DNA from: Petrolisthes cinctipes
Taxonomy: Eukaryota > Arthropoda > Malacostraca > Decapoda > Porcellanidae
Assembly: GCA_033782935.1 (NCBI GenBank)
Contig: JAWQEG010000367.1
Span: 67,001-131,000 of the forward strand
Reading direction: 5' to 3'
Length of the DNA: 64,000 nucleotides
A program made the translations under genes and the position numbers. The notes under the pieces were generated by a model. The model made no database searches. It was not told where the DNA came from and saw only the letters and a list, made by a program, of their open reading frames with translations. Of the stretch, positions 34,626 to 46,268 are shown piece by piece (positions within the stretch are counted from its first letter, which is position 1; each line of letters opens with the position of its first letter).

Positions 34626-35073
34626 GGGAACCGCCTTGACGTGGTGGGGGGGAGGGCTTGCGTGTCTCTGAGACCTGGCGAGCTAGACTAGAGGGGGCTC
34701 CGGCCCCTGCTCTGCCCCGATTTCGGGGAGAGAGGGCTTCCCATGCTAGTAAGGTCGCCAGTGAGAGACCAGACTAAATGGTTCCCATGCATTAGGCTGC
34801 CAGTACGGGCCAACAGTGCTGCCCTCCGGAGGGACTGCCCTCTAAAGGCCGTCCTATGTTGGATGGTTGGGTGTCTGGGCCGGGAGATGTTGGGGAAGGG
34901 GGTCTCAGCACCGTCGTGGGCAAACTTTCGAGCCATTTGGGCTTCTATTTAAAACGAGTGGCCCCGTGGGGGAAGAGGTACCCCGCCCGCGGCGACCAGC
35001 GCTCGGTACCCGCATCTGCGCGGTAGGTAGTAGCTCTTGGCTCCTGGGGCCAAAAACAACAAATCAATGATAT
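34625..35073 (+). promoter_or_regulatory. LINE A2 5' UTR, conserved in A1 and A3
   Basis: GC-rich leader shared by the three long copies (26071-25619 in A1, 57018-56570 in A3). LINEs of this type carry their promoter inside the 5' UTR; I see no TATA box, which is normal for them. Small frames here differ between copies or lack ATG starts. Confidence 0.6.
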
Positions 35074-37029
35074 ATGGATACAGAAAAGCCCCAATCTCTT
35101 CCTCGAGCGGTGGTCGACCAGACCCTCGAGGCGTCACTCTCTGGTCGTGGTAATATGCAGAAATCTGCAAATAAGAGTAGACCTAGCAGGTCAGGTGTTG
35201 TGCGAAGAACCCTGTTAGCGATCTGGACACGTTAATGTTAACGAATGTACTTGCATCCTTTTCCTATGGCGCTATCCACTCCATTTTTAAGTGCTTTGGA
35301 GTAGTCCTCCGAATTCGAATCACATATGACAGTGATTGTAGGTCTAATCGGTGCTATATTACTTTCAATACAAATGCTGCTGCCAAAGCAGCATTTGAGT
35401 CAAAAGATTCTCTGACGGTGGGGGATACTCATTGTAAAGCTCAGATGATGCGGTCCATCAGTGTAGTTGACAGTGACAATGACTACTGCCCTAATATATT
35501 TGATGACACTGTGGAGCATGTCCCAAAGGAACGTCGGGTTCCTACACCCTTTTGGTTTGTGGCTTACTACAGGGAAGGACGTGGTAACCTTATCCATGCT
35601 TCCCGGTATCTGGAGAAAGAAGTTGGATTATTACCAATGGGCCACATAAAGAAATATGGTAAGGGCATTTTAATCAGAGCCAAAGATCTTACACAGGCCA
35701 TGATGCTCCTCAATCTCCCCTGTCCTTCTGATAGCATGTTTGAATCTATTAAACCCCATCGAACATTTAATTATAGCAAGGGGCGTATATATAATGAGGA
35801 CCTGTATGAATTCTCAGAAGAGGACATTCTCGCTATGTGCACAGACAGTGACGAGTAACGAAGATAAAAAGCAGTAAAAATATGAACATCCTCACTTTCT
35901 ATGGCTCGCATATCCCAGATCGCATTAACATTACCCCACCTCATTTGAGGTGAAGCCTTTTGTTGAGCGTCCTCTACAGTGTTTCTGTTGTTATGAGTTT
36001 GGTCATGGGAAGAGGAACTGCAACAACCGTTCCCGGTGTGGTAATTGTTCTGCTCTTGACTCACATCTTACTTCTAAGTGTCGGTCAGAGAGTTACTGCT
36101 TTTACTGCAGAGATGCTCACCCCTTGCGTTCTCGCCAATGTAAGATGTACCTACTTGAGCAGGATATCCTCCACTTGACTAATACCCAATTCATTAGCAT
36201 AGGTAGTGCCAGACGGCAACTCAACTTCAGGCGAGAGAAGGATGGTGGTGTGAAGACATACGCCTCCTCCCTTCGCCCTAAACTGGTTACTCTACATAAT
36301 AGTTTCTCTGTCTTGGAAACATTATCAGACACTCATTCTGGTGACCCTTCAACTGATGACAATTCTCAGACTCTAGCTAAAGGTGTTCATGTGGTAGAGG
36401 TTCACGCTGCCACACGCTCTCCAAAAAGGAAACTTATGTCACCTAAACTGCAACAGAGACGCCTTCGTGGTTCCTCTGAGGCACTTGACTCTATAGATGT
36501 TCCACCTTGTGAGGCAACCATCTCTGTGGACTCATCCATAGTTTCCTCTCAATTTCACCAGAAGCGTTCTCGTGGCTCTGATGAATCTCTTGATTCAACA
36601 GAAGTTCCTCCTCGCAAGCTTCCTTCGGGATCATCAGAGGGGCGTGATGTTAATGTGGATGCCACGGATGTTGTGACTTCAAAAGATTCACTTTCTCTTC
36701 CGCTTGAGCAGCGGAGTGATTCTACCACCTGTATTATGGATGTTGATGTATCTGCCTGTGTCAGTGATACCACTGCTGTACAGGACAGAACCAATGTAAT
36801 TGTTTCAAAGAATATCCCATCTCATATACCTTTATCTTCTTCTAACATATCAGATGCTTCAGGGACTCGTCTACGGGTCCCAATTTTTGCCCCAAGTACT
36901 ACTCCTCAGGTTCGCTCTTCTTCTAGTGGCCCAGGATTAGACAAATCGTATTGTTTGAGTAAACCCTCATGTCGAGGTAGTAGTGGGAAGTACCTCCGTG
37001 AGGCTTCCCAAAAATCAGTACTAAAGTAA
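35074..37029 (+). pseudogene. LINE A2 ORF1, CCHC Gag-like protein
   Basis: The ATG at 35074 lies at the place used by A1 and A3. A frameshift occurs before 35235, and a 4-nt loss near 35850 shifts it again where A3 reads through. The three zinc knuckles are best preserved here: CFCCYEFGHGKRNC, CGNCSALDSHLTSKC and CFYCRDAHPLRSRQC at about 35975-36135. The Ser-rich C-terminal half follows (RGSDESLDSTEVPPRK) and ends SVLK at the TAA at 37027. It lacks a short segment around 36290 that A1 and A3 have. It would coat LINE RNA in an intact copy. Confidence 0.86.
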
Positions 37030-37031
37030 CA

Positions 37032-40000
37032 CCGTTCAAGGTCCTTCAGTGGAATTGCCGTGGCTTGCGTGCTTCTTGGGAAGAACTGCACGTTCTTCTC
37101 TCTAGCTTCTCTCCTGCATGTGTTTCTCTCCAAGAGACAACGCTTGGGGACTACATTCCTGCCAGTCCTCCAGCATACTCAGCATTTTATTCCAATTCAT
37201 TTAAAGGGCAGGGTCATCATGGTGGCTCTGCCATCCTAGTTCGCCAAGATATTCCATGCACGAGCCTGGAGCTTGACACTCCGCTCCAGGCTGTTGCATT
37301 TAAGGTTTTTATGGACCGCCCGTACACTGTGTGCAGTCTATACCTTCCTCCCAGTGTTACAGTTGAGAGGGTTGATCTCAACCATCTTGTACGGGACCTT
37401 CCATCTCCCTTTATTTTATTGGGTGATTTTAATGGTCGTCATCCTCTGTGGGGTGAGAGTTCGGTCAACCCCAGGGGTGTTTTATTGGCTTCTTTTATTG
37501 AGGATGAGGGATTAATGGTTTTATATACGGGAGATGTGACACATTTTAATAGCCCTACTGGGACTTTTACCGCCATTGACATTTCCCTCTGCTCACCCAG
37601 TGCTCTGTTGGATTTTACTTGGAGTGTGTTGCCTGACTTATATGGCAGTGACTATTTCCCTATACTTTTAGAAGGTAACAGATATGAACCAAAGTCTGGT
37701 CTTCCTAGGTGGAAATTAGAGAAGGCTGACTTGCAGTTTTTTAGAGAGCTAACTTCTTCGGTCTCTTCTGTAGCCAATTTCGGTAGCTCTGACGAGGCTG
37801 TAACATATTTCACTGATATGCTCCACTCTGCTGCTCTCAACTCTATCCCTAGAACTTCTGGCTACTTTCCCAAACGTCCTGTCCCTTGGTGGTCACCAGT
37901 CTGCACCACTGCTGTGCGGGAGAAGCGCGCTGCTTTCTCTCGCCTTCGTCGCAATCGTGGGGACCCAACTCTTTTAGAGGACTTCCGACGGGCAAGGGCT
38001 CGAGCTAGACGAGTTTTAAAAGAGGCCCGACATGCATCTTGGAAGGCCTATGTGTCTTCAATTAATACTAAAACTCCACTCACCCAAGTGTTCAGGAGAG
38101 TCCGTAAGATGGCGGGGAAGTTTTCTCCTAGTACTCCACCTGTACTTAAGGTCAATGGAATTAAAATCATGGATGGTTTGACAGTGGCCAATACCATGGC
38201 GTGACTCTCGACCTCTGGCTGTCAGGCATGAGTTAAGAGCCAAGGAGCGTACTGTCCTGGATTTCTCAGGGAACGAGAATGAAAGTTATAACCATATATT
38301 CACCCTGAGAGACCTGCATTCTGCTCTCTCTCTCTCTCTGCAGCGACAATTCTCCTGGGCCAGACAACATCCCATATGCAATGTTACGACACTTGGGTGA
38401 GGAGGCAATCTCATTTCTTTTAGCTATATATAACAGAATCTGGCTGAAGGGTGTCTTCCCTTCTGGATGGAGGGTTGCTACCATCCTTCCTTTTCTCAAG
38501 CCGGGCACGGACTCTGGTGTTGCCCTCAATTATCGACCAATTGCCTTGACCTCCTGTCTCTGTAAACTCTTTGAAGAGATGGTGAATGTCAGACTTCTTG
38601 GAACGGGGTGATTTTCTGCCTCCGTCCCAGTCTGGCTTTCGTAAACACCGTTCCACTACAGATGCTCTGGTCAGGTTGGAAACTGCTGCATGTGAGGCCT
38701 TTGCACGACATCAACACCTTGTCTGTGTATTCTTTGATTTAGAGAAAGCCTATGACACTACATGGCAATATGGCATCCTGCAGCAACTCCATTTATATGG
38801 CCTGCGGGGTCGCCTTCCACGCTTTCTTAAGGAGTTTCTCAGTGGTCGCAGTTTTTCTGTGAGGGTTGGTACAACCCACTCAGCATCTGTTGCACAGGAG
38901 GAGGGCGATCCCCAGGGAAGCGTCCTCAGTGTCACATTGTTTGCAGTAGCAATTAATGCCATTGCCTCATCCCTTCCAGACGGTATAGCTAACTCGATGT
39001 ACGTTGACGACCTAGCAGTCTGGTTTGCTGCTTCCCATATGTCAGTGGCGGAGCGGCGCATGCAGCTTGCCCTTGACAGGGTGTCACGTTGATCTGGTTC
39101 TCATGGGTTTCGATTTTCTCCTTCCAAGACAGTTGCTATGCACTTTTGCCGCATCCGAGGCGTCCACCCGGATCCGGACTTATTCATGTATGGTCATCGG
39201 ATACGATGTGTCGAGGAGACTCGCTTTTTGGGTATGCTTTTTGACAAACGTTTGACTTGGGTTTCCCACTTACGTACACTTAAGGTCTCTTGCCTCAAGG
39301 CTCTTAACCTGTTGAGGGTCCTGAGCCATACATCCTGGGTGGCTGATCGGGCCACCCTCCTCCGCCTATACCATGTTCTTATTAGGTAAAAACTCGACTA
39401 TGGGTGTGAGGTGTACTCTTCGGCCAGAGTTTTAGACCCTGTTCATCATGCTGGAGTACGTCTGGCGACCAGAGCCTTCAGGTCGTCCCCAATCCCCAGT
39501 CTCCTAGTGGACGCTAATGAGCTACCTCTTGATCTCCGTCGCCAGTCCTTGATGGTTCGTTGTTGGCATCGATTACATCGACTTCCTGACTCCCTACCTT
39601 GCTTGGCGGTGTCATCTGATATCATGTCTCAGTACTACCTTTTACATTCTCGTGCACCATGGCCCTTTGGCTTCCGGGTCAGGAAGGCTATGGAGGAGAT
39701 GGGCATAGATGACTTCCAGATTTGTCCTGTGAGGGTCCCCAGGGTGTCTCCATGGCTTCTTCCAGAAGTATTGCCCTGCACCTGCTTTACAGACAAGAAG
39801 GAATCTCTTCCTCCTCCAGTGGCTCGTTCCCTCTTTTTAGAACATGCCTTCACTCACAGGGAGTCCCTCCCTGTGTACACTGATGGGTCAAAGTCTGATG
39901 CTGGAGTTGGCTTTGGAGTTGTCTTTCCTGACTTACCGTGGAGGCAGGCTCCCTTCTGTCATGTCCATTTTTACTGCTGAGCTCTCGGCCATTTTATATG

Positions 40001-40491
40001 CCCTCCAAGTGATTTTTACTCTCCCTTAGCCTTCGTTTACTATTTTTAGCGATTCCTGTAGTGCTTTGCAGGCCTTGTGCAATATTAACTCTTCCCATCC
40101 CCTGGTGTTGGCCATTCTTGAGTGGCTTGTCCTCCTGGGGCATCGTGGCCGCAAAGTCACTTTTTGTTGGGTCCCGGCCCATGTGGGTGTTGATGGGAAT
40201 GAGCGGGCTGACGCCCTGGCTAAGGCTGTGGTCTCCAATTCCCGGCCTCCTGCCAGGCGTCATCCTGTTCCTGCAGTGGACCTGCGACCCTACATAGATA
40301 CTACCGTTCGATTGCTGGCAGGACAGATGGGACGCCGTCGGGGCTAACAAGCTCCGCGACATCCGCCAGCGCCTTGGTTTGTGGAGCTACAGTGGCCTGT
40401 CCCGCCGGTGGGAGATGGCTCTTGTCCGTCTCCGCATTGGCCACACATTATTGACTCATGGCTTTTTAATGGAGAGGGCTTACCCTCCCTA
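37032..40491 (+). pseudogene. LINE A2 ORF2 (endonuclease, RT, RNase H), 5' part
   Basis: ORF2 overlaps the end of ORF1 in another frame. The endonuclease shows VLQWNCRG, LQETTLG and LGDFNGRHPLWG, but the catalytic SDH has become SDY (GSDYFPIL), so it should be inactive. A 26-bp deletion near 38200 shifts the frame. RT motifs: YRPIALTS, FRKHRST, FFDLEKAYDTTW, GDPQGSVLS (GVPQGS in A1 and A3) and MYVDDLAVWF at about 39000. A TGA replaces Trp at 39091. RNase H: YTDGSKSDAG, a 2-nt loss at about 39932, FSDSCSALQAL and WVPAHVGVDGNERADALAK. The frame is cut by LINE B after 40491. Confidence 0.88.
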
Positions 40492-40518
40492 TGTGTGCTG
40501 AAAAATATAAATGAAAAT

Positions 40519-41409
40519 ATGGAAATATGCGTTGCTCAGATTGCACCGAGTTTGCAGTCAGATACACTTATGGCCAAGATAAATGAGCTAAATGACAACA
40601 TCCAACAATGGGCTGACGAAAATGATGTAACTACTATAAAATCTGACCTCTCATTTAGGCTTGGAACAGGAGAAATACACGAAGACTGTTTCGATGCACA
40701 TGGAGAAAACCAGGGCTCAATGTTAAGCAGGATTGGGGTTGTAAGACTACTAAAGGCTATTGCTACACAATACCCTTCCTTTAATGAGTGTTTGAACTGG
40801 GCCCAAATTAAGAAAAACACAAACAAAGAGTCAAGGCCACGTGGAGAAAACCATAGGACCACACCCGCCACTACCACCCCTACAGGACCCCCCAGGGGTG
40901 CAAGGGTTGACCATGATGGTTGGCAGGTGGTCAGAAATCGCACTAATCTGAAGGCCTCCAGGGACAACCCTAACCTCACCCCCACTAGAAATCCCCCTGC
41001 TGGCAGGGATCAGGCTCACCAAACCGGAATTAGCCCACCTCACCTGACCCGCGGTAATCCTGGGGCCACCAGGAAAACCCCTCCACCCCCACCCCACTCT
41101 CTTCACAGCTACAGCAACAGATGGGAGGTGCTGGACCAATGACCTGACTCACCACGTGGATCTTCTCGACCTTCATACCAGCCGAATCACAGGAGAAGAC
41201 AAACAAATAACCACACTGCAATATTCTCCACACACGCACATGATCACCACATATTTAATACGCATTCTGACAAACCTAGCCGAGGGTGTTATAACTGTGG
41301 GGAATACAACCATCATCAATCTCAATGCAAGTATGATCATAAAATAGAATGTTTTTATTGTCATCAATTAGGTCACAAACAACGTTCCTGTAACCAATAT
41401 AGTCCATAG
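40519..41409 (+). pseudogene. LINE B ORF1: SGNH-esterase-like remnant and two CCHC knuckles
   Basis: The first ATG after the junction is at 40519, but the true start is probably lost. Residues from KINELNDNIQQWADENDV to SRIGVVRLLKAI look like the C-terminal end of the SGNH hydrolase/esterase domain known in ORF1 of CR1/L2-type LINEs; the catalytic GDS end would lie in the missing part. A Pro/Thr-rich linker follows, cut by a TGA at 41140. Two knuckles then appear in the same frame: CYNCGEYNHHQSQC and CFYCHQLGHKQRSC (about 41287-41391). The frame closes with a TAG at 41407. The upstream frame also runs back into A2, giving a chance fusion. The esterase assignment rests on pattern recognition only. 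Confidence 0.7.
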
Positions 41410-44276
41410 GATTTTGGCAAAGAAGACCGTGCCGAAAATTATGCTCCATATGATGTAAAGAAATGTCTAAAAATTGAACATATTAATGCTCAGTCTCTTT
41501 TATCTAAGTTAGATGAAGTTTCAACTTTAATAATAGATAGGTGTATTGACATTTTATGTATAAGTGAAACATGGCTCCTTCCTCATACTTTAGACAGCTT
41601 CATAAATATTCCTGATTACGTTGTGTTTCGATGTGATAAAAGTCGAGGAGGTGGAGTGTGTATTTATGTAAGAAACGATTTAAATGTATCTCTTTTAGAA
41701 ATAGATATTGAAAAACATGATCAAATTGAGGATATATGGATATCTGTTCAGTGTCGGAAGCTGCCATCTATTATTATAGGATGTGTGTACCGACACCCAA
41801 AAGCTCCAAATGACTCTTTTAACTACATACAGGATGTTTTTAGATTATTGCTTTTAAAGAAGAAAACTGTTTTTATACTTGGAGACTTTAATGACGATTT
41901 ACTTTCCTGTAATAGTAAGTTAAAGAAAATCATATGCAATTCCAAATATACTCAAATTATTGATAAACCCACAAGATGCACATCTCACTCTGCTACGTTA
42001 CTGGATGCTATAATAACTAACAATACTGATATTGTCCTCCATACAGACGTAGTCCCTTCTCTAATTGCTGATCATGACCTTATATCAGTCACAGTTAATA
42101 TAACTAAGCCTAAACGTCTACCTGTTTTAAAGACTTTTCGTCAGATGAAAAACTATATCCCAGATACTTTCTGTGCCTTGTTATTAAATGACTCCGCAAA
42201 ATTAAATCGCATACTACACACTGATGACGTCAATATGCAAGTTGATATATTTACAAAATGCTTTAATGACTGTTTAAATTCATGTGCACCGATCGTGACA
42301 AAAGAATTACGAAGGCCACATGCTCCCTGGTTTAGTGATGACATTCACAGTGCAATAAAAGTTAGGAATGATATCCACAGACATTTAAAATTAGATAGGT
42401 TCAATGTTCTATTACAAGAAAAATATAAGCATGAGAAAAAACATGTAAGGAAAATGATAAGTAATGCTAAATCAGAATATTATCATAAAGAATTCCAGGA
42501 ACACAAAGGTGATTCTGCCGGCATATGGAAAATTTTGAAAACACTGGTACCTAACAACAAGGACAAATCTATCCATACTAATCTTACTTTGGCCGATAAA
42601 GTAGATGACTTTAATGCATTTTTTGCAAATGTTGGTAAAAATACCTATGAACAAACTCAAGAGTGTGTTGCAAATGAAGGTGTTGGTGACGAAGGTGTTG
42701 GTGATGTAGACATCCATGATAACCCAGAATTTCAAAGGGAGTTGTTTAGACCTCAACCAGTGGACACCCAAAGTGTAATTCTCACCATTAAGCATTTAAG
42801 AAGCACGAAGTCGTATGGTTCTGACTGTATTCCTCTTCAGTTTATTAGGGACTCTTTGTATGTAATAGCCTCCTATTTAACATGTATCATTAATACTTCA
42901 TTGGTAACTGGTATTTTTCCCACACTGTGGAAACATGCTCTCGTTGTACCTCTACATAAAGGTGGTGATAGAGAAAGTGTTAACAATTATCGCCCTATAT
43001 CTCTTTTGTCTATATTATCTAAGGTACTTGAAAAAATAGTTGCAACACAGCTTGTAAATTATCTGGAATGTAACAGATTGCTATCTATTAGTCAGCATGG
43101 TTTTAGGCCTAAATTATCTACAGAGACAGCTCTCTTAAAAGTCACTGACGCAATTTATAAAAATATGGATGAAAAAAATATAACTTTATTATCACTAATT
43201 AACCTTTCTAAAGCATTTGACAGTGTAAGCCATGACATCATTATCACTAAATTCCATCAACTAAATATTGATCCTCTTTGGTTTACAAACTACCTGACAA
43301 ATAGAACGCAATCTGTCCGCATTGATAACACAGTTTCTTCAAGTATAAATATAGAATATGGTGTTCCCCAAGGATCTATCTTGGGCCCCATTTTATTTAC
43401 GATCTATGTGAATGATATGTCAAAGATTATAGATGATTGTGAGATAGTGCAATATGCTGATGATACTCAATTTCTACATGTTGGTAAAATTAATAATGTA
43501 CCAGATCTAATTATGAAAGCTGAAAATACACTAATGAAAGCAAAACACTACTTCTATAGAAATGGTCTATTGCTCAATGTATATTTATTGGATCACATCA
43601 GTATATCGCACGCATCCCTAGTGACACAACAATTATGTTTGATAATGCTGCTATCATACCTAGTAACAGTGTAAAAAATTTAGGACTACATATGGACCGC
43701 TTTATGTTATTTAATATACATGTTGATGAAATTACTAAAAAGGTTATGGGGACACTTATCTTTTTAACTCGTATTCAGGACGTACTTACAAAAGAAACAA
43801 GAATATTAGTAGTGCAGACACTTGTCCTTAGTATAATAAATTACTGCATGTTAATATGGAGCCCAACTAGTAAGGAACAAATTCAGAGAATACAAAGGCT
43901 TCAAAATTTTGCTGCCAAAGTAGCAATAGGTGGTGCTCGTAAGTACGATCACGTCACTCCAATATTTAAGGAACTACAGTGGCTTAATATAGAACAAAAA
44001 TGTAATTTAGAATTATGTAGCATGATATACAAAGTCCTTCATAATATTGTTCCAAACTGGCTGTTCTCACTCCCAACTGTAGGTACTATCCATAACGTTA
44101 ATACAAGACAGCAAAATAACTTACATGTTTTAAAATCTGCAAACAGTATGGGTTCAAAGTCTTTCGTGAAAAGAGGCCCAACAGCCTGGAATGACCTACC
44201 ATCAACAGTTAAGGATTGTAATACTCTTCACAGTTTTAAGAAAAGATTACAAAGGAATATTCTTAACAATGATTAG
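41410..44276 (+). pseudogene. LINE B ORF2: APE endonuclease and reverse transcriptase
   Basis: It is open in the same frame as ORF1 directly after the TAG at 41407, without an early ATG. The endonuclease blocks are HINAQSLLSKLDEV, CISETWLL, GCVYRHP, LGDFNDDLL and ADHDLISV (SDH altered to ADH). RT: NNYRPISLLSILSKVLEKI, HGFRPKLST, NLSKAFDSV, YGVPQGSILGPILF and QYADDTQFL. In motif A the usual catalytic Asp before LSKAFD is Asn (codon 43201). A frameshift near 43580-43635 moves the thumb and C-terminal region (VQTLVLSIINYCMLIW, RGPTAWNDLP) into another frame, ending at 44276. No RNase H is present. The copy is inactive. Confidence 0.88.
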
Positions 44277-44365
44277 AATAGGATACATAATGTAAACTTA
44301 TGTACTATAGTTTTTTATATATGTATAAAAATGGAGAACAACCATTGTAATAATGGAAATAAACA

Positions 44366-44394
44366 ATTCTGATTCTGATTCTGATTCTGATTCT
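44366..44394 (+). repeat. LINE B GATTCT-unit tail
   Basis: About five units of GATTCT end the element and directly abut the resumed A2 sequence ACTGTGATG. Confidence 0.9.
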
Positions 44395-44615
44395 ACTGTG
44401 ATGATTGTCTGGTCCCTTTGACAGTACAGCATCTTATTGTCGAGTGTCCCAGCCTTGGGAACCTTCGTCGTAGGCACCTCTCCGAGTACCGGAAGGGTGA
44501 CGGTTCTTACAGTCTCTCCCAGGTGCTCGGGGAGGAGGCTTGTAGTGTGGGAGGGAACACCCTCTCCTCTATGTGGAGGAGGCTGGCCTTCTCCACAAAT
44601 TGTGAATTTTATTGT
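44395..44615 (+). pseudogene. LINE A2 ORF2, C-terminal end after LINE B
   Basis: It resumes the Cys/His motif split by LINE B: residues of the DDCLVPLTVQHLIVECPS type, then RRRHLSEYRKGDGSY and VGGNTLS. A small insertion near 44570 changes the final residues compared with A1, and the original stop is read through in another frame. The 3' UTR with the ATGGCATCA end follows to 44900. Confidence 0.85.
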
Positions 44616-45111
44616 ATTTATGGCTAGTAATTTTTAGGTAGTTAAAGTTTAATGTTTCTTTCGTTAATATTTCAATTCTTTTATATATCTAACTTAAGTA
44701 TGTTATTTCATTAATATATGATTTTTTGGAAGACGTGGGTTTATTCATGTTGCTTCTCCCTTTCGAGGTAGTGAAAATTATTTAATCTTTGTACATATTT
44801 TATTAATGATGTAGATGACCTTTTTATGTTGGGCGGTATATGACCATTGTTGTTGCGCCGCCAGATGCCTAATGGCATCAACAAATCAATAAATAATCAA
44901 TTACGAAAACAAAACACAAGAACTTTGCTTGAGACTTATTAGATTTCAAATATGGTGCATCATCAAAAACTGCAGTTCCTTAGTTGCACTCTTCTTTCGG
45001 ATTTTAACACCGTTCAGCAACACAACTGTCTGAAGACTGACTGCAACCACTAAATGACATTTGGTGCTAGTTGTAATACAAGTGTAACTAGTGACTGTTT
45101 ATTAACAAAAC

Positions 45112-45853
45112 AAGTTGAAGAAATATAAGCTAGTGGCGGGGGCCGAAGGGGCGCCAAAACCCTTAAAGTATTGCCCACATCATTACGGGGCAAGCACGAG
45201 GGATAAAAGGAATACAGGGATAGCTGTCTAATATCCAAAGGGTAATATATATTCAGTAGTCTATCCCACTACGATGGTGAACAAAAGACAGTGCCTTTAT
45301 TTAAAGGATATAATGTAACAGATATTCTAATTATATGTGTTTGTTATTACTTTTCAACTAATCACCTCACCCTCTCACCCTCGCCTCAAATCATCACATT
45401 TCTTCTCTCCTATATCCACCTACGTTAATGCAGTTTCCACTTCTTTAAACCACTTCTTCAAACTACGGGTCCCGAATTCCTCCAAACTGGGTCGCAGGCT
45501 CACAAAAATAAATACATGCATAAAATAGAATAATAATGTTCGTGACAATAAAATAAATATGAAGTTCATACATGAATCCACCTAACATATTTTTATAATC
45601 GAATATTCATATATTTAATTATCCATAAAACAAAATCATTGCACAAATATTAGCCTTCTTGAGAGAGAGGGAGGGGTAGGTGAGGCAGTGTTTATAATTC
45701 TGGTTAGAATTCCTTTTAATCATAAATATTACGTTTCAGTTTATGGCCTTGTATTTTCTTTGGTTGATAATTCTGATCATTTGTAAAAGATCTTTCTGTA
45801 TGAGTCGCGAGAATGATGTCATAGTAAAAACTGGGTCACGACTGAAAACGTTT
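45112..45853 (-). repeat. Repeat E, uninterrupted inverted paralogue (piggyBac empty site)
   Basis: The reverse complement reads through the piggyBac insertion point without the element: ATATCC-TTTAA-ATAAAGGCAC across 45295-45310, with one TTAA at 45301-45304. Homology extends about 550 bp to one side and 190 bp to the other. No frame is conserved between copies. Confidence 0.92.
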
Positions 45854-46101
45854 AAAGAACCCTGCTTTATACTATTGGTGATTCGATACCGTTCACAGTG
45901 TATGCTTCATTCATTCCTCCTGACACACGTCTCTCTACCTGATCATTCGTTACCCTCCTATATAGCTCCGCCCACTTTTCTCTCCTCCTCTCCCACTAAC
46001 ATCCCCCCTCCATCCACCTGCAACTGTTACCAGATCCGACGAGGCCCAAACCAAGTCGCTGATGGATGGGGTGTGGACCCTTTTTGATCTGTCTGGAGCT
46101 G

Positions 46102-46268
46102 TACAGTCGGCGGCAAAAGTCCTGTCTCCTCACTTGCTTCAATGAGGAACGCGATGTTCATAGACTCGAGATTTGTAGGTGTAGAAAACGTGCGTATTTC
46201 TCGAGTCCATGAACACTGCATGTCTCGGTGAAGCAGGTGTGGTGACAGTATTTCTGCCGCCGACTGTA
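46102..46268. mobile_element. CAGTCGGCGGCA MITE, complete copy
   Basis: A 167-bp unit with ends TACAGTCGGCGGCAAAAGTC and its inverse finishing GCCGCCGACTGTA; the inner CTCGAGTCCATGAAC also pairs with its mirror. TA at each edge fits a Tc1/mariner-type target. No coding capacity. It is related to 11350-11516 and 14821. Confidence 0.88.

Larger units (their letters stand above)
40492..44394 (+). mobile_element. LINE B (CR1/L2-like), 5'-truncated, nested in A2
   Basis: It interrupts A2 between CCCTCCCTA and ACTGTGATGATTG, which are contiguous in A1. It carries ORF1 with zinc knuckles, ORF2 with endonuclease and RT but no RNase H, a short 3' UTR with an AATGGAAATAAA signal, and a tail of GATTCT units. 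Repeat-type tails and this layout fit the CR1/L2 group. The 5' end begins inside ORF1, so it is truncated. Confidence 0.9.
34625..44900 (+). mobile_element. LINE family A, copy A2, interrupted by LINE B
   Basis: Plus-strand relative of A1 and A3, starting CGGGAACCGCCTTGACGTGG and ending in the ATGCCTAATGGCATCA block with a degenerate AATC tail near 44900. LINE B sits inside it at 40492-44394. ORF1 and ORF2 are complete in extent but broken by frameshifts and stops. No clear target duplication is seen; the 5' flank is poly(A). Confidence 0.92.

Noticed and set aside
34867..35070. 67-codon frame in the LINE A 5' UTR, similar in A2 and A3
   Set aside because: It lacks an ATG start and is broken in A1. 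Similarity is explained by the shared UTR sequence.
40381..41142. A single 253-codon protein spanning the A2/B junction
   Set aside because: The first part is out-of-frame LINE A2 sequence; the fusion is a by-product of the nested insertion.
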